A DNA stretch of 64,000 nucleotides from Allofournierella massiliensis (GTDB lineage: Bacteria > Bacillota > Clostridia > Oscillospirales > Ruminococcaceae). The translations under genes and the position numbers were made by a program. Below the pieces are notes generated by a model. That model made no database searches and was not told the origin of the DNA. It was given only the letters and a program-made list of their open reading frames with translations. How positions within the stretch are numbered: position 1 is the first letter of the stretch; every line of letters begins with the position of its first letter. The DNA lies in NCBI RefSeq assembly GCF_004345265.1, contig NZ_SLUM01000013.1, positions 42,683 to 106,682 of the forward strand, read 5' to 3'. This document shows, piece by piece, positions 40,232-48,177 of this stretch.

Positions 40232-42170
40232 TCTTTTGTCATTGACATTACATGACTTCAAAGGCGTTCGGGATGCTGGAATCAATCCCAAAGGAAATAG
40301 CATCACAGTGCGTGGCGCAAACGGAACGGGAAAATCCACTCTGATGACCGCCTTCCTCTGGCTGCTCACCGGCAAGGACGCACAGGGCCGGGCCGATTAC
40401 AATATTTTCCCGCTGGGGCCGGACGGCCAGCGGTTGCCTGGGTGCTTCCCGAAGGTTACCGCATGCCTGCTCTTTGAGAATGGTACCCATCTTGTGCTCA
40501 CCCGGGCGTTGGCCGAAAAGTGGACCAAGCGCCGGGGCTCGGCCGAGAGTGAGTACAGCGGTGACGAAACCAAATGCACGATTGACGATGTGCCGGTCAG
40601 TGTCACCGAGTACAATCAGCGCCTTGTCACTTTGTGCTGCCCGACGTTGATTCCGGTGCTGCTCAATGCATCCTATTTCAGCGAGCAGACCAAGGACTAC
40701 AAGGAGCGCCGAAAACTGCTGTTGACTTACTTCGGCGGGCTGCAGGAGATGGATGTGTTACAGGGCAGCCCCACGCTGGCGCCGCTGATCCAGCTGCTGG
40801 AGGGGCATTCCGTGGATGAATATCGCCGTATCTGTGTTGAGCGCCGGAAGAAATATACCGATGCTCTGAACGCGATTCCGGCCCGCATCGACGAAAACCG
40901 TAAGCAGCTTCCGGATTCCGTGGGCGATGAAAAAGACCTTCGCGGAAAAATTGGCGAGCGGAATGTGGCCATTGCTAAGCTCCGGTATGAAATTGAGCAT
41001 ACCACCGAGAGTAGTGTGCAGAGAGAGGCCCAAAAGGAACTGGATCAGGTGAACGAGAAACTGGCGGTACTGCCCCGGCGGCGCAAGATGATGCAGGATC
41101 TTACCACCGGGGACTGGCTCAAAGCTCACAATTCGGAAATGGAGCGGGCGCTGAAAGAAAAGCAGGATGCAGCTGCTGCCCTTCAGGAGGTGGAAGGACA
41201 ACGATCCACCCTCCTGGCGGAGAAATCCCGGCTGGAATCTGAGATTCAGGGTCTGCGCGATCAGTGGGTGGCGCGCAACAGCCGGGTGGATGCAGTGGAT
41301 ACGGTTTGCCCCACCTGCGGCCAGGAAATCCCCGTGGAGCAGGTTAGGGCAGCACAGGAACGGTGCAATCTCCGCAAATCCGATGAGCTGAGTGCCATCA
41401 CGGCCAGTGCCAAGGAGAAGCAGGCCGCACTGGCCCGGTGCTGCAATTTGCTGGATGAGAACAGGCCTTCGAAAGAATGTGCGCAAGTGCTCTACGCCGA
41501 GTGCTGCCGGCAGTACGATGCGATTGCCGCCGAGAAACCGCCTGAAGTAGACCGGGAAGTGATGGCCAGTCTTGACCTGGAGGAGAAACAGCTGAACGCC
41601 AGGGCCGCAGAAATTATGGCATCTATCCAGAATGCAGCACAGGCGGCCCAAGATGCAGGCAAGGCGCACAAAGCGGAGATTGACCGGCTGCAGGCAGAAG
41701 TGGAAGATCTTCAGCGGGAGCTGGCCGGAATCCAGCGAGTGGCTGCCGTGAAAGCTCGCATTGATGAGCTGCAGCTGGAGCAAAAGCAGGCCCTGAAGGA
41801 GCTGGAAACCGCGGAGCGCGGGCTGGCCCTGTGCGATGAGTACACCCGCCAGATGGTGACGCAGCTGACGAACCGAGTCAACCAGCATTTTAATCGAGTT
41901 CGCTGGCGACTGTTTGAGGCTCAGAAAAATGGTGGGCTCAAGGAAATTTGTGAAGCAGAGGTGGACGGTGTGCCCTACGGCGCGCTGAACACCGCCAGCA
42001 AAATGCAGGCCAACGTGGAGATCGTGAGGGCCTTTGCGCTGGCTTCGGGCTATCAGCTGCCCCTGTTTCTTGACAACCGGGAGAGCGTCAGCACCCTGGA
42101 CATCCCGGAAACCATGCAAGTGATCAACCTGCAGGTGGATCCGGCTGCGGTCGGGCTCAGCTGCAGCTAA
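40224..42170 (+). CDS. SMC/Rad50-like AAA ATPase (phage recombination)
   Basis: This ABC-type ATPase (648 residues) begins with INLLSLTLHDFKGVRDAGI and the Walker A motif GANGTGKST (about 33-41), typical of RecF/SMC/Rad50 proteins. Two coiled-coil arms flank a zinc-hook CPTCGQ near residue 370, and the C-terminal part ends with the expected LDNRES-type Walker B region (PLFLDNRESVS). It probably works with RecT in double-strand break processing or annealing. The ATG at 40224 overlaps the previous stop. Confidence 0.85.
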   Translation: MINLLSLTLHDFKGVRDAGINPKGNSITVRGANGTGKSTLMTAFLWLLTGKDAQGRADYNIFPLGPDGQRLPGCFPKVTACLLFENGTHLVLTRALAEKWTKRRGSAESEYSGDETKCTIDDVPVSVTEYNQRLVTLCCPTLIPVLLNASYFSEQTKDYKERRKLLLTYFGGLQEMDVLQGSPTLAPLIQLLEGHSVDEYRRICVERRKKYTDALNAIPARIDENRKQLPDSVGDEKDLRGKIGERNVAIAKLRYEIEHTTESSVQREAQKELDQVNEKLAVLPRRRKMMQDLTTGDWLKAHNSEMERALKEKQDAAAALQEVEGQRSTLLAEKSRLESEIQGLRDQWVARNSRVDAVDTVCPTCGQEIPVEQVRAAQERCNLRKSDELSAITASAKEKQAALARCCNLLDENRPSKECAQVLYAECCRQYDAIAAEKPPEVDREVMASLDLEEKQLNARAAEIMASIQNAAQAAQDAGKAHKAEIDRLQAEVEDLQRELAGIQRVAAVKARIDELQLEQKQALKELETAERGLALCDEYTRQMVTQLTNRVNQHFNRVRWRLFEAQKNGGLKEICEAEVDGVPYGALNTASKMQANVEIVRAFALASGYQLPLFLDNRESVSTLDIPETMQVINLQVDPAAVGLSCS

Positions 42171-42189
42171 AAGCAAAAGGAGGAGCATT

Positions 42190-43290
42190 ATGGCAAATAA
42201 CACTCAGATGACGAAAAAGGCCCCGGACGCCAGAACCATCGTTCAGAAGGCGGCGGACGTAATGATCCCGATGATGGTCTCCCATCTCGGGCGCAACGGC
42301 ATCCAGCCGGACGCCTACCAAAAGCAGTGCATGATCAACGCCATCTCGGTCATCAACGATGTGGCCAACGCCAACGGCATCATGATCAACGACATCGACC
42401 GCACCACCCTGTCGGAGATCCTGCAGCAGGTGGCCACGCTGCGCTTGAATCCTTACAGCCAGCCGCGCGAATGCTATTTCACGGCCCGCAAGAAAAAGCA
42501 GCCCAATGGTGAGTGGGTCACCACTGTAGAGATGGGCATTGAGGGCGACGGGAACGACGCCATCTTGCGGAATTTTGGCCATAACGTGGCCGAGGTGTAT
42601 CCCTACTGGGACGTGCGCGAGGGGGACGATTTTACTTACCCGGTGCATCGGGGCGTTGATGTGGAGCCGCCCGTCTGGCAGCGCAGCGGCAAGGGCAAGT
42701 ATGTGCGGGTGGTATACCCGGTCCGGTTCAAGGACGATTCGGTCCAGTATTTTATTTCGGAGCGGGAGGACGTCCGGGTAAACCTGGTGGCCCACATCAG
42801 CAACAATCTCATGAACGAGACCTTCGGGATCGCTGAAAACCGTTACAAGGCAACGGTGGAGCAGCGCAAGCAGATCGAGGAGCGCAAGGCCGAACTGAAG
42901 GCCCTGATGGACGGCAAGGACATTGATGAGATCCTGGACATCCCCGAGCTTCAGCCGTACATCTCCCCCGCTTGGCGGGAGGGAAGCCGTGAGCGGATGA
43001 TTCTGCGAAAGATGCGGAACAACTGCATCAAGCCCATCCCCAAGGATTTCGCCAATAGCATGGCGTTGTCCATGTACAACAACAGCATGGCGGCGGAGGA
43101 GGGGACGGCAAGTCAGCCTATAACGGTGGAATACCAGGAGATCCAGGACCCGGCGGGGTACATTGCGGCGCCGGAAGAGCCGCAGGAGGCCCCGGCGCCC
43201 CGGCAGGACCCCCAGCCGGAGGCCTCGAAACCTGCGGCACCGGCCGAAAAAGCCAGCCCGGCTCCTCAGTCCAATGTGGCGCCGTTTTGA
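42190..43290 (+). CDS. recT: RecT family single-strand annealing protein
   Basis: This 366-residue protein is a phage recombinase that pairs complementary single strands. The conserved RecT core runs from VMIPMMVSHLG to about residue 210, with TLRLNPYSQPRECYF and MGIEGDGNDAILRNFG motifs. The last ~60 residues are Pro/Ala/Gln-rich and disordered. AGGAGG precedes the ATG. It follows the SMC-like ATPase and precedes an MBL-fold gene, a common phage recombination cassette. Confidence 0.93.
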   Translation: MANNTQMTKKAPDARTIVQKAADVMIPMMVSHLGRNGIQPDAYQKQCMINAISVINDVANANGIMINDIDRTTLSEILQQVATLRLNPYSQPRECYFTARKKKQPNGEWVTTVEMGIEGDGNDAILRNFGHNVAEVYPYWDVREGDDFTYPVHRGVDVEPPVWQRSGKGKYVRVVYPVRFKDDSVQYFISEREDVRVNLVAHISNNLMNETFGIAENRYKATVEQRKQIEERKAELKALMDGKDIDEILDIPELQPYISPAWREGSRERMILRKMRNNCIKPIPKDFANSMALSMYNNSMAAEEGTASQPITVEYQEIQDPAGYIAAPEEPQEAPAPRQDPQPEASKPAAPAEKASPAPQSNVAPF

Positions 43291-43305
43291 TAGGGGGCAC
43301 AGCAT

Positions 43306-44007
43306 GTGAAAATCAAGACGTTGGCAACAGGGAGCACCGGTAACGCCTATCTGGTGGACGATGGTTGCACCGTGCTGTTGCTGGAATGCGGCATCCCATT
43401 GAGAGAGCTGATGCGCCGTAGCAAATACTCTCTTTCCTGTGTGTCTGCCTGCCTGATTACCCACGAGCATGGGGACCATGCCAGGGCTGTAAAGCAGCTG
43501 ATTGGCCTCGGTATTCCAATTTGGTGCAGCAAAGGGACGGCGACGGCGCTGAAAATCGATGGTGAACCTGTGGTGCATTCGGAAATGCGCGCAGGTCATG
43601 TAGTGAAGATTGGGACCATGGCTATCATGCCCATCGCAGTGGAGCACGATGCTGCTGAGCCTTTGGGGTGGTTGATCTACTCCGAGGCCAGCAGTCAGCG
43701 GCTGGTGTTCCTCACTGACACAAGGGTTGCTGATGTTTCGCTGCCAGCAGTCCACCACATCATGGTGGAGTGCAACCACATGGGTTTGGACAGTATGGGA
43801 CAGACAAATGCTATCCACGCTGACCGAGTGATCCGTAACCACATGAGCTTGGACGATTGCATCCGCTTTCTCCTGCATCAGGATCTCAGCCAGGTGCAGG
43901 ATATCAGGCTCATCCACATCAGTCACAGCCATGGGGACCGCGTGGCAATGCGCAATGCAGTGGCTGCAGCAACCGGCCGGCAGGTAATCATTGCCGGCCA
44001 AGAATGA
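43306..44007 (+). CDS. MBL-fold metallo-hydrolase (phage recombination cassette)
   Basis: The metallo-beta-lactamase motif THEHGDHAR (about residues 46-54) is complete in this 233-residue protein, with a later metal-binding Asp in FLTDTRVAD and a His in IHISHSHGD. In Firmicute phages such a protein commonly follows recT and is thought to be a nuclease or phosphodiesterase of DNA repair, which is inference here. The start is GTG with GGGGG further upstream, 16 bases after the recT stop. Confidence 0.88.
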   Translation: MKIKTLATGSTGNAYLVDDGCTVLLLECGIPLRELMRRSKYSLSCVSACLITHEHGDHARAVKQLIGLGIPIWCSKGTATALKIDGEPVVHSEMRAGHVVKIGTMAIMPIAVEHDAAEPLGWLIYSEASSQRLVFLTDTRVADVSLPAVHHIMVECNHMGLDSMGQTNAIHADRVIRNHMSLDDCIRFLLHQDLSQVQDIRLIHISHSHGDRVAMRNAVAAATGRQVIIAGQE

Positions 44008-44019
44008 CAGGAGGTTAAT

Positions 44020-44304
44020 ATGGCAACCGATATCGTATCCGTACAGTTTATGAGCACCGCCCGCCCCGGTGAGTTTGTGGGTCGGGAATATACTTACTAC
44101 GCCGATCAGGAGCTGAAGGTGGGTGACTGTGTAGCGGTACCGTCCAGATTCGGCGAGAGTCTGGCCCGGGTGACTGCTGTTGGTATCCCCGAGTATCGGG
44201 TTGATCCCAAGATTTTACCGGTACTCCGGCACATCACTGGCAGTCCGGTCAAAGCTCCCAAGCCGCTCAAGAGCGAAACCCCTGAGCAGTTGTCCATCGA
44301 ATAA
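44020..44304 (+). CDS. Small phage protein of unknown function
   Basis: A 94-residue soluble protein with several beta strands (EFVGREYTYYADQELKVGD, then CVAVPSRFG). No family recognised. AGGAGG lies just before the ATG. It lies between the MBL-fold and replisome genes. Confidence 0.65.
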   Translation: MATDIVSVQFMSTARPGEFVGREYTYYADQELKVGDCVAVPSRFGESLARVTAVGIPEYRVDPKILPVLRHITGSPVKAPKPLKSETPEQLSIE

Positions 44305-44326
44305 AGATAACAGGAGGACTGGCCAG

Positions 44327-45070
44327 ATGGCGATGTGCTATGTTCAGATGTACTTTTCTTATCTCGAGCCGCTGGCCGATCTGACGGACGAAGAAGTTGG
44401 GCGGGTTGTCCGCGCTATCCTCAAATACGGCGCGGACAAAACCATCCCTGATCTGCCCCCCAGCGAAAGGATGGCCTTTACTTTCATGAAAACCAATTTT
44501 GACCGCGAGGCTGCGGCTTACGATGCCAAGGTCGAGAAAAAGCGGGAAAATGGAAAGAAAGGCGGCGCCCCGGTGGGAAATCAGAACGCCAGAAAGCAAA
44601 AACAACCTAAACAACCTAAAGAAGAAGAAAAAGAAGAAGAAGAAGAAGAAACAAATAAAAAAGAAGAATCATCTTCTTCTAAAGAAGAAGGGGTTGTTTT
44701 GACGACGACGACGACGATGACCACGCTCATTGAATCATACGAAGGGGCTTATGGTACTGCTACCCCGGTGATTCGCCGGTCGCTGGGGAGTTACGTGGAA
44801 AGCCTCGGGCCGGAGCTGGTGAGCAAGGTGATCGAGGTCACGGCTCAGGCTGGCGGCCAGAAGTGGCCATACCTTGCCAAGTCTCTGGAGGAGTGCAAGC
44901 GCAAGGGCATGGATCTGGCGGCCTACGAGGCGGAGCAGATCCGCCGCAAGGTCGGCTACAACGCGAGAGTGGACAGGCCTACACCCAGCGGCAACGATTT
45001 TTTAGCGCGGCCTGTGCGCCGCCCGCTACGTATGAAGAGGGAGGATTGCTCTCCGTGTTCTATAACGTAG
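44327..45070 (+). CDS. Phage replisome organizer-like protein (DUF6291 plus DnaD-like tail)
   Basis: The 247-residue protein opens with a DUF6291-type segment (SYLEPLADLTDEEVGRVVRAI, in pieces; YGADKTIPDLPPSERMAFTF). The centre (about 95-135) is a Lys/Glu/Ser low-complexity stretch coded by a GAA-rich tract. The C-terminal part (about 140-225) has YEGAYGTATPVIRRSLGSYV and a DnaD-like ending. It probably loads or organises host helicase at the phage origin. AGGAGG precedes the ATG at 44327. Its end overlaps the next gene by 16 bases. Confidence 0.7.
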   Translation: MAMCYVQMYFSYLEPLADLTDEEVGRVVRAILKYGADKTIPDLPPSERMAFTFMKTNFDREAAAYDAKVEKKRENGKKGGAPVGNQNARKQKQPKQPKEEEKEEEEEETNKKEESSSSKEEGVVLTTTTTMTTLIESYEGAYGTATPVIRRSLGSYVESLGPELVSKVIEVTAQAGGQKWPYLAKSLEECKRKGMDLAAYEAEQIRRKVGYNARVDRPTPSGNDFLARPVRRPLRMKREDCSPCSIT

Positions 45071-45693
45071 AACACTATCCGGACCCCACCGTTTGGGCTG
45101 CTGAACGATCAATTAAAAGAAAAGCCCGGGCTGCACTTGCGGCCCGGGCAAAATCGAAAGGAATGAAGAGGTTGAATAATCGGATTTTGGCGATTGACCC
45201 GGGCACTACTCACAGTGGGTTTGTGATTGTGGAACACGATGGAAATGAGATCGTCCAGGTGATCCACAAAGGGAAAATTCAGAACGAAGCTTTGCTCCGT
45301 GAGCTACCCTATCATGTGGGTGTGAATGAAATTACCGTAGAAATGGTGGCCAGTTACGGGATGGCTGTTGGCCGGGAGGTGTTTGAAACCTGTGTATGGA
45401 TCGGGCGCTTTCTCCAGGCCGGCGGAATTCTTCCCGATAACACCGAAAAACACCTTGTTTACCGGATTGATGAAAAGAGTAATCTGTGCCACTCGGCAAA
45501 AGCAAACGATTCCAATATTATTCAGGCGCTGGTGGACAGATACGCTACAGGGCAGCCCAACAGGGGCAAAGGCACCAAAAAGAATCCCGGGTTCTTCTAC
45601 GGGTTCAGTGCCGATGCATGGCAGGCTATGGCGGTTGCGGTGACTTATTTTGACACGCGAGTTAAGTCGGAAAAGGTTGGTGAAAGTCAGTGA
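45055..45693 (+). CDS. RuvC-like Holliday junction resolvase of the phage
   Basis: From residue ~42 the protein follows the RuvC fold: ILAIDPGTTHSGFVIVE with the first catalytic Asp, EMVASYGMAVGREVFETC with a Glu, and acidic residues in KANDSNIIQALVDRY. It resolves recombination intermediates or packaging branches. The start is uncertain. GTG at 45055 has GAGGGAGG at good distance and adds ~40 basic residues (VEHYPDPTVWAAERSIKRK); ATG at 45163 or TTG at 45172 would give the bare domain. The N-terminal part could also be a separate small gene fused in frame. Confidence 0.75.
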   Translation: MFYNVEHYPDPTVWAAERSIKRKARAALAARAKSKGMKRLNNRILAIDPGTTHSGFVIVEHDGNEIVQVIHKGKIQNEALLRELPYHVGVNEITVEMVASYGMAVGREVFETCVWIGRFLQAGGILPDNTEKHLVYRIDEKSNLCHSAKANDSNIIQALVDRYATGQPNRGKGTKKNPGFFYGFSADAWQAMAVAVTYFDTRVKSEKVGESQ

Positions 45694-45995
45694 ATACATT
45701 ACAGAGGGCATCGGCCATCAAGCGGCTGCAGGGAATTGTATGCGCTGCTGTAAATGCGGAGCAGCTGTATCAGATCGCAGAAACATGCGAATCTCCTTTT
45801 AACCAAAGAGCAAAACAGCTGGCAGACGACATGATAAATGAGATTCGAAAGCGGGCAAGAACCATGAGTGAGCCACCAAAGCCTGTTTGCCAAGGTTGTG
45901 GGAAGGTTCTTGCACCAGGTCATGTGGTATGCGGAGAATGCGCGTCTCTGCTTGATTCTTTGATTGCGAGAAAAGGCGGTGAACAGAGTGACTGA
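45690..45995 (+). CDS. Zinc-ribbon phage protein
   Basis: This 101-residue protein has a helical first half and a C-terminal zinc ribbon, CQGCGKVLAPGHVVCGEC, with four cysteines in two CxxC pairs. Function is unknown. GTG start overlaps the previous stop (GTGA). Confidence 0.65.
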   Translation: MNTLQRASAIKRLQGIVCAAVNAEQLYQIAETCESPFNQRAKQLADDMINEIRKRARTMSEPPKPVCQGCGKVLAPGHVVCGECASLLDSLIARKGGEQSD

Positions 45996-46344
45996 TCTTG
46001 AGCGCCGCGCTCTGCTGGGCGACCGGCAGGCGCAGGAAGAATGCACCCAACAGGGGGTTTTGCTGCCGTGCTGGAAATGCGGCGGAGAAGCCGAAGTAAA
46101 CGAGCTGCACACGGGCGGAAAGCCTTTGTATACGGTGGCCTGCCAAAAGCATTACTGCGGGGCTTATGGAGCCGGTAGCAGTTCGATTCAAAAGGCAATC
46201 GAATTTTGGAACACCCGCCCGACCCTGCCGGTTGGCCGCTGCGGGGAGTGCGCTGCCTATGTAGATTCCAAATGCGCAAATACTGGGTATTACAAGTCAG
46301 AGACAGGCTTTTGCGACGATTTTGCACCGAAGGAGGACATATGA
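45988..46344 (+). CDS. Lar-like zinc-finger phage protein
   Basis: The 118-residue protein has the layout of the Lar restriction-alleviation family: LLPCWKCGGEAEV, a middle CQKHYCGAYG, then the AIEFWNTR ending. After it comes an additional Cys-rich piece (CGECAAYVDSKC). Lar of the Rac prophage modulates type I restriction; the role here is inferred from the motif alone. GTG start at 45988 with GGCGG upstream. Confidence 0.65.
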   Translation: MTDLERRALLGDRQAQEECTQQGVLLPCWKCGGEAEVNELHTGGKPLYTVACQKHYCGAYGAGSSSIQKAIEFWNTRPTLPVGRCGECAAYVDSKCANTGYYKSETGFCDDFAPKEDI

Positions 46345-46502
46345 ACAAGGAAAAAGGATGGCCCAGGGATTGCCTGGCCTGCGAGCTGTACGGCGGTCAT
46401 GGTCAGCCCTGCGAAGGGCGAAACGCTGAAGGCAAGTGCCCGTGTGAAGTGATGAGCCGAAAGCTTTACAAGTATCTGCAAAAGGAGGCCAACCGTGAAT
46501 AG
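46341..46502 (+). CDS. Small Cys-rich phage protein
   Basis: A 53-residue protein with five cysteines (CLACELYGG, CEGRN, CPCEVM) that may bind metal. AGGAGG precedes the ATG, which overlaps the previous stop. No family recognised. Confidence 0.65.
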   Translation: MNKEKGWPRDCLACELYGGHGQPCEGRNAEGKCPCEVMSRKLYKYLQKEANRE

Positions 46503-46752
46503 GGCGTACCTGATCCATGAACTCAACCACCTAAAGGTGCAGACCGGCAGTCTGGCCTGCATGGGTTGCCAGCACGAGGACAACTGCGGCATCAAGGGAT
46601 GCGCCCTGATCCGGGCGGCAGTAGAGCAGCTGGAAGTGCTCCAGGGCTTTGAGGAATGGTTGCAGGAACAAGCGACAAGCGATAAAAAGCAAGCGATTGG
46701 AGATGATCCGGATGAAAGTACGCAAAAGGCTTCCGGAAAACGGCTTTCGTGA
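46495..46752 (+). CDS. Small phage protein of unknown function
   Basis: An 85-residue protein, with a Cys-containing first half (CMGCQHEDNCGIKGC) and a charged helical tail. GTG start has GGAGG upstream and overlaps the previous gene by eight bases, and its end overlaps the next by 41. Confidence 0.6.
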   Translation: MNRAYLIHELNHLKVQTGSLACMGCQHEDNCGIKGCALIRAAVEQLEVLQGFEEWLQEQATSDKKQAIGDDPDESTQKASGKRLS

Positions 46753-46957
46753 CGTCAGAAACCTGACGCTCGGCCGCGAGGTGCTGGTCTACCGCTTCAC
46801 GCCCTGCTACCGGGATGACTGGCGGCCGAGGATCCCCGACAAGGGCGTTCTGGAGGACGTGGATCCGAAGGGGCGCTGGGCGCTGGTGCGCTTCACGGTT
46901 ACGGGCGGGAGTTATCTTGAATGCTTCTTCCCAAGTGAGATTTTGAAAATAGGATAA
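46712..46957 (+). CDS. Small phage protein of unknown function
   Basis: An 81-residue basic, beta-rich protein starting MKVRKRLPENGFRDVRNL. No family recognised. Start ATG at 46712 lies inside the preceding gene; GGAG is about 10 bases upstream. Confidence 0.55.
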   Translation: MKVRKRLPENGFRDVRNLTLGREVLVYRFTPCYRDDWRPRIPDKGVLEDVDPKGRWALVRFTVTGGSYLECFFPSEILKIG

Positions 46958-46967
46958 GGAGGATCCC

Positions 46968-47414
46968 ATGGAGCCGGTTACAAAAGAGCGGCTGACCCGC
47001 TACATAAGCCTGAAAAAAGAGAACGAGAACCGGCTGGAGCGGCTGGCCAGAATGAAGAGCAACGCTGAGATGCCTGCTCAGAAAGATCCTGACGGCTCCA
47101 AGCACACCGGCTCCAGTGGGGAGAGAATGGCCCGGGCCATCGAGGCCTACATGGAGTACGAGGAGCAGATCAGGCCGCTGGTGGACGCGAATCGCCGGGA
47201 GATGGCCCAGATCGAGGCCGCCGTAGCCGCCTTGCCTGATCCGCTCGAACGGGAGGTGCTGCGGCTGCGGTATATGGATAGTAATAGCATCAGACCGTTT
47301 ACATGGAAGGAGATCGCACTGTATATGTATGGCCGTGATGGGGAATCTCAGGTTAGATCGCTGATGTATCTTCATCAAAAAGCATTGTCCGATATTTCGG
47401 ATAATTTCAATTGA
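46968..47414 (+). CDS. DUF1492/ArpU-like late transcription regulator
   Basis: The 148-residue protein has an N-terminal coiled coil and a C-terminal sigma-factor-like helix-turn-helix. ALPDPLEREVLRLRYMD, then WKEIALYMYG and VRSLMYLHQKALSDI, resemble sigma region 4 and the ArpU/RinA family that turns on phage late genes. It is the last gene before the packaging genes and a promoter follows its stop, so it may drive late transcription there. AGGAGG precedes the ATG. Confidence 0.75.
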   Translation: MEPVTKERLTRYISLKKENENRLERLARMKSNAEMPAQKDPDGSKHTGSSGERMARAIEAYMEYEEQIRPLVDANRREMAQIEAAVAALPDPLEREVLRLRYMDSNSIRPFTWKEIALYMYGRDGESQVRSLMYLHQKALSDISDNFN

Positions 47415-47438
47415 TTAATACAGCTTTTGTAGTACAAT
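47411..47438 (+). promoter_or_regulatory. Putative late promoter
   Basis: TTGATT, a 16-bp spacer and TACAAT begin at the stop of the ArpU-like gene and precede the packaging genes. Confidence 0.55.
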
Positions 47439-47682
47439 TGGAATTGTCGAAAAGCGCATGAGCGCCGATCGATAAGGCTCTGGGCATGATGAGCCACGTA
47501 CCCTCCTTTACCCGCGCTGGCAGGCCGCGGGCCGAGTAGTCTGCCACACACGATACCCCGACCGGGAACAACCTGGCCGGGGTATTTTTATGCCAATCTG
47601 GCCCGCACGAGGGCCCGATCGGAACGAGTGGCCGGCATAGGAGACGCCGGCGGGTGGGTCTGGGGATTTTCTTTATAGAGAG
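47439..47682 (+). other. Untranslated leader ahead of the packaging genes
   Basis: No open frame is convincing in these ~240 bases. They hold several GC-rich inverted repeats, a terminator at 47553-47589 and a further hairpin, GCCGGC/GCCGGC, near 47630-47651. The structure suggests a late leader or a small RNA. Confidence 0.5.
47553..47589 (+). terminator. Terminator inside the late leader
   Basis: ATACCCCG pairs with CGGGGTAT, with two more G-C pairs inside after a mismatch, then TTTTT. Confidence 0.8.
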
Positions 47683-48177
47683 GTGGTGGCGTTGGCGAAA
47701 AGTGAACTGCGCACAAGATACAAGGCGTTCGCTGACGCCTACCTGAGCAATGGCGGGAACGCATATCGGGCGGCTCTGGCAGCCGGGTATAGCGAATCTT
47801 TTGCCAGGGGCCGCAGCTATGAGCTGCTGGATCGGGAAGAGATTCAGGGTTATCTGACCCGCCGGCGCCAGCAGATGGCCAAGCGGGCGGTGAGCCCGGA
47901 ACGGGTGCTGCTGGAACTGGCTGCGATAGGCTTCGCTGATGTTACAAATCTGGCAAAGGTGGAAGCTGGCCGGGTTGTGATATCCAATACTGACGATGTG
48001 CCAGGAGATACGCGAAAGGCCATTGCATCCATCAAAGAAGGCAAGTATGGACTTGAGATCAAGATGGCTGATAAGGTTCGGGCCCTGGAGCTGATGGGCA
48101 GGAACCTGGGCCTGTTTGATAGGGATAGCCAGGAAACACCGGAAGGAGTGACCATTATTGACGACATCCCTGAGTAA
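47683..48177 (+). CDS. Terminase small subunit
   Basis: This protein recognises the phage DNA packaging start and guides the large subunit. The N-terminal helix-turn-helix domain (about 8-60) has the family pattern FADAYLSNGGNAYRAALAAGYS followed by the GRSYELLDREEIQGYL repeat. The C-terminal half has oligomerisation and large-subunit contacts. The start is uncertain (GTG 47683, GTG 47686 or TTG 47692, the last with best spacing from GAGAGG). It overlaps the large subunit by 20 bases. Confidence 0.88.
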   Translation: MVALAKSELRTRYKAFADAYLSNGGNAYRAALAAGYSESFARGRSYELLDREEIQGYLTRRRQQMAKRAVSPERVLLELAAIGFADVTNLAKVEAGRVVISNTDDVPGDTRKAIASIKEGKYGLEIKMADKVRALELMGRNLGLFDRDSQETPEGVTIIDDIPE

